DNA of 64,000 nucleotides from the NCBI RefSeq assembly GCF_019042735.1, contig NZ_JAHQCR010000050.1:1-64000 (forward strand), read 5' to 3'. The notes beneath the pieces were generated by a model that was given only the letters and a program-made list of their open reading frames with translations, ran no database searches and was not told the origin of the DNA. Positions 62,669-64,000 of this stretch are shown one piece after another. This DNA is from Evansella alkalicola (lineage in GTDB: Bacteria > Bacillota > Bacilli > Bacillales > Salisediminibacteriaceae). Within the stretch, counting starts at the first letter, position 1. Each line of letters starts with the position of its first letter. The position numbers and the translations under genes were made by a program.

Positions 62669-63878
62669 TTCCGAAATACTCCTTTGTTTTTATTAATGCT
62701 TTAACAAACGCATCAACATCTTCTTCCGTATTATATAAATAGAAGCTTGCACGAGCTGTTGCAGTTACATCGAGCCATTTCATTAATGGCTGTGCACAAT
62801 GGTGACCTGCTCTCACAGCAACTCCCTCTGCATCAAGAACAGTTGCTACGTCATGAGGGTGAACATCGTCACAGTTAAAGGTTACAAGTCCTGCACGCTT
62901 TTGAGGACCGTAAACCTCCACTCCCTCTACTTCCGATAACCGACTTAGTGCGTATTGCCCTAATTTATGTTCGTGCGCTTCGATGTTTTCCAAACCTATT
63001 TCTTGTAAAAAATCAATTGCTGCCCCTAATCCGATGGCACCAGCGATAATTGGAGTACCACCTTCAAATTTCCAAGGTAGCTCCTTCCAAGTTGATTCCT
63101 GTAAACCAACAAAGTCGATCATTTCGCCACCAAATTCGATAGGCTCCATCTTCTCCAACAATGCTTTTTTACCATAGAGGACACCTATACCTGTAGGCCC
63201 GCACATTTTATGACCAGAGAAGGCAAAGAAGTCACAATCTAGATCCTTCACATCAACCTTCATATGAGGTGTACTCTGAGCACCGTCAACAACCATAACT
63301 GCACCATGCTTATGAGCAATTTCTGTTATCTCTTTAATTGGATTAATGGCACCTAATACGTTAGAGACTTGCATGATAGAAACGATTTTTGTTTTATCAG
63401 TAACTGTATTTTCCACATCTTCTAAATTAATGGAGCCATCTTTTTGCAGTGGAAGGTATTTTAATGTTGCTCCTGTTGTCCGTGCAACCTGTTGCCAAGG
63501 GATAATGTTACTATGGTGTTCCATTGGTGTGATGACGATTTCGTCACCAGGTCCAACATTCTCCCGTCCATAACTAGAAGCAACAAGGTTAATCGCAGTA
63601 GTTGTTCCCCGTGTAAAAATGACTTCCTCCGTGCTGCTTGCGTTTATGAATGCGCGAACCTTCTCACGTGCACCTTCGTACCCATCTGTCGCCCATGTTC
63701 CTAATGTATGCACCCCACGGTGTACATTAGAATTATAACGACGATAATAATCATTAATTGCCTCGATTACTTGTACTGGCTTTTGAGAAGTTGCTGCACT
63801 ATCTAAATAAACTAAAGGATGTCCATTGACTTCTTGGTCTAAAATTGGGAACATTTTACGGACTTCTTGAACATTCAT
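62655..63878 (-). CDS. sufS: Cysteine desulfurase SufS
   Basis: A 407-aa PLP enzyme that releases sulfur from cysteine. PLP Lys224 (FSGHKMCGPTG) and catalytic Cys361 (RAGHHCAQPL) are visible. ATG 63878 overlaps the sufD stop by one base (TAATG). Confidence 0.97.
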   Translation of the reverse strand: MNVQEVRKMFPILDQEVNGHPLVYLDSAATSQKPVQVIEAINDYYRRYNSNVHRGVHTLGTWATDGYEGAREKVRAFINASSTEEVIFTRGTTTAINLVASSYGRENVGPGDEIVITPMEHHSNIIPWQQVARTTGATLKYLPLQKDGSINLEDVENTVTDKTKIVSIMQVSNVLGAINPIKEITEIAHKHGAVMVVDGAQSTPHMKVDVKDLDCDFFAFSGHKMCGPTGIGVLYGKKALLEKMEPIEFGGEMIDFVGLQESTWKELPWKFEGGTPIIAGAIGLGAAIDFLQEIGLENIEAHEHKLGQYALSRLSEVEGVEVYGPQKRAGLVTFNCDDVHPHDVATVLDAEGVAVRAGHHCAQPLMKWLDVTATARASFYLYNTEEDVDAFVKALIKTKEYFGNVFG

Positions 63879-64000
63879 TACAATACTTTCCTTTCTATTA
63901 CCTCAATCAGCTGATCTTTTACAGATTCAATTGGAATTTCATTAACTACAGGAGCTAAGAATCCATGTATGATAAGGCGCTCTGCTTCTTTCTTTGAAAT
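63878..64000 (-). CDS. sufD: SufD, C-terminal end only
   Basis: The last 40 codons of a frame that continues past the window edge. SKKEAERLIIHGFLAPVVNE is typical of SufD C-termini. It precedes sufS in the usual sufCDSUB order. Too short for full analysis. Confidence 0.9.
   Translation of the reverse strand: MSKKEAERLIIHGFLAPVVNEIPIESVKDQLIEVIERKVL

Overview
The window looks like chromosome from a low-GC, endospore-forming Bacillaceae. Gene order follows the yui-yum-yut-yun segment known from Bacillus subtilis (bioY, yuiF, yuiD/C/B/A, yumB, yumC, yutM, dapF, yuzB, yutJ, yuzD, yutI, yutH, pgpA, yutF, yutE, yutD, yutC, lipA, lytH, yunB, yunC, yunD, yunE). Spore genes (yutH, yutC, lytH, yunB) are present. 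Several ion-coupled carriers (YuiF, an NSS transporter, an NhaC-family protein, a TRAP system) and an mqnE gene hint at a salt- or alkali-adapted lineage, but the sequence alone does not fix the species.

Layout. 1-480: 5' end of a 16S rRNA gene on the minus strand, with its leader and tandem promoters. 486-10.5 kb: an orphan protein, BirA-controlled bioY, yuiF, a TRAP dctQMP operon and the yuiD-yuiA block. 10.5-24.6 kb: two NDH-2-like flavoproteins, YumC, Fe-S assembly factors (YutM, YutI, a SufR-like regulator), MqnE, DapF and small conserved proteins. 24.8-31.1 kb: a secreted esterase, then an IS1595-type element (26735-28205) with a decayed transposase and two passenger genes, inserted in the T-tract of the yutD terminator. 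Between yutC and lipA lies a tandem array of 27 palindromic units of about 52 bp (29615-31016). 31.1-46.2 kb: lipA, lytH, transporters (one behind a lysine riboswitch), yunB, thyA-dfrA, an HD-GYP protein, yunC/D/E, a yunF remnant and a large flavin oxidoreductase.

46264-60661 is an integrated element of about 14.4 kb, bounded by 35-bp direct repeats that overlap the last codons of sufB. It has a tyrosine integrase, a CI-like repressor, an AlpA/Xis-like HTH protein, a D5-type primase-helicase with iteron-like repeats beside it, a ClpP-like prohead protease and small proteins. It has no terminase, portal, capsid or tail genes, so it resembles a phage satellite (PICI-like). Its left half carries a type III restriction-modification pair (mod-res) and a separate helicase plus 148-aa protein operon. 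This defence cargo is the best candidate for something undescribed.

60627-64000 is the 3' part of the suf operon (sufD partial, sufS, sufU, sufB). Together with yutM, yutI and the SufR-like regulator, the window holds much of an Fe-S cluster supply chain. lipA and mqnE, both radical-SAM genes, are likely clients.
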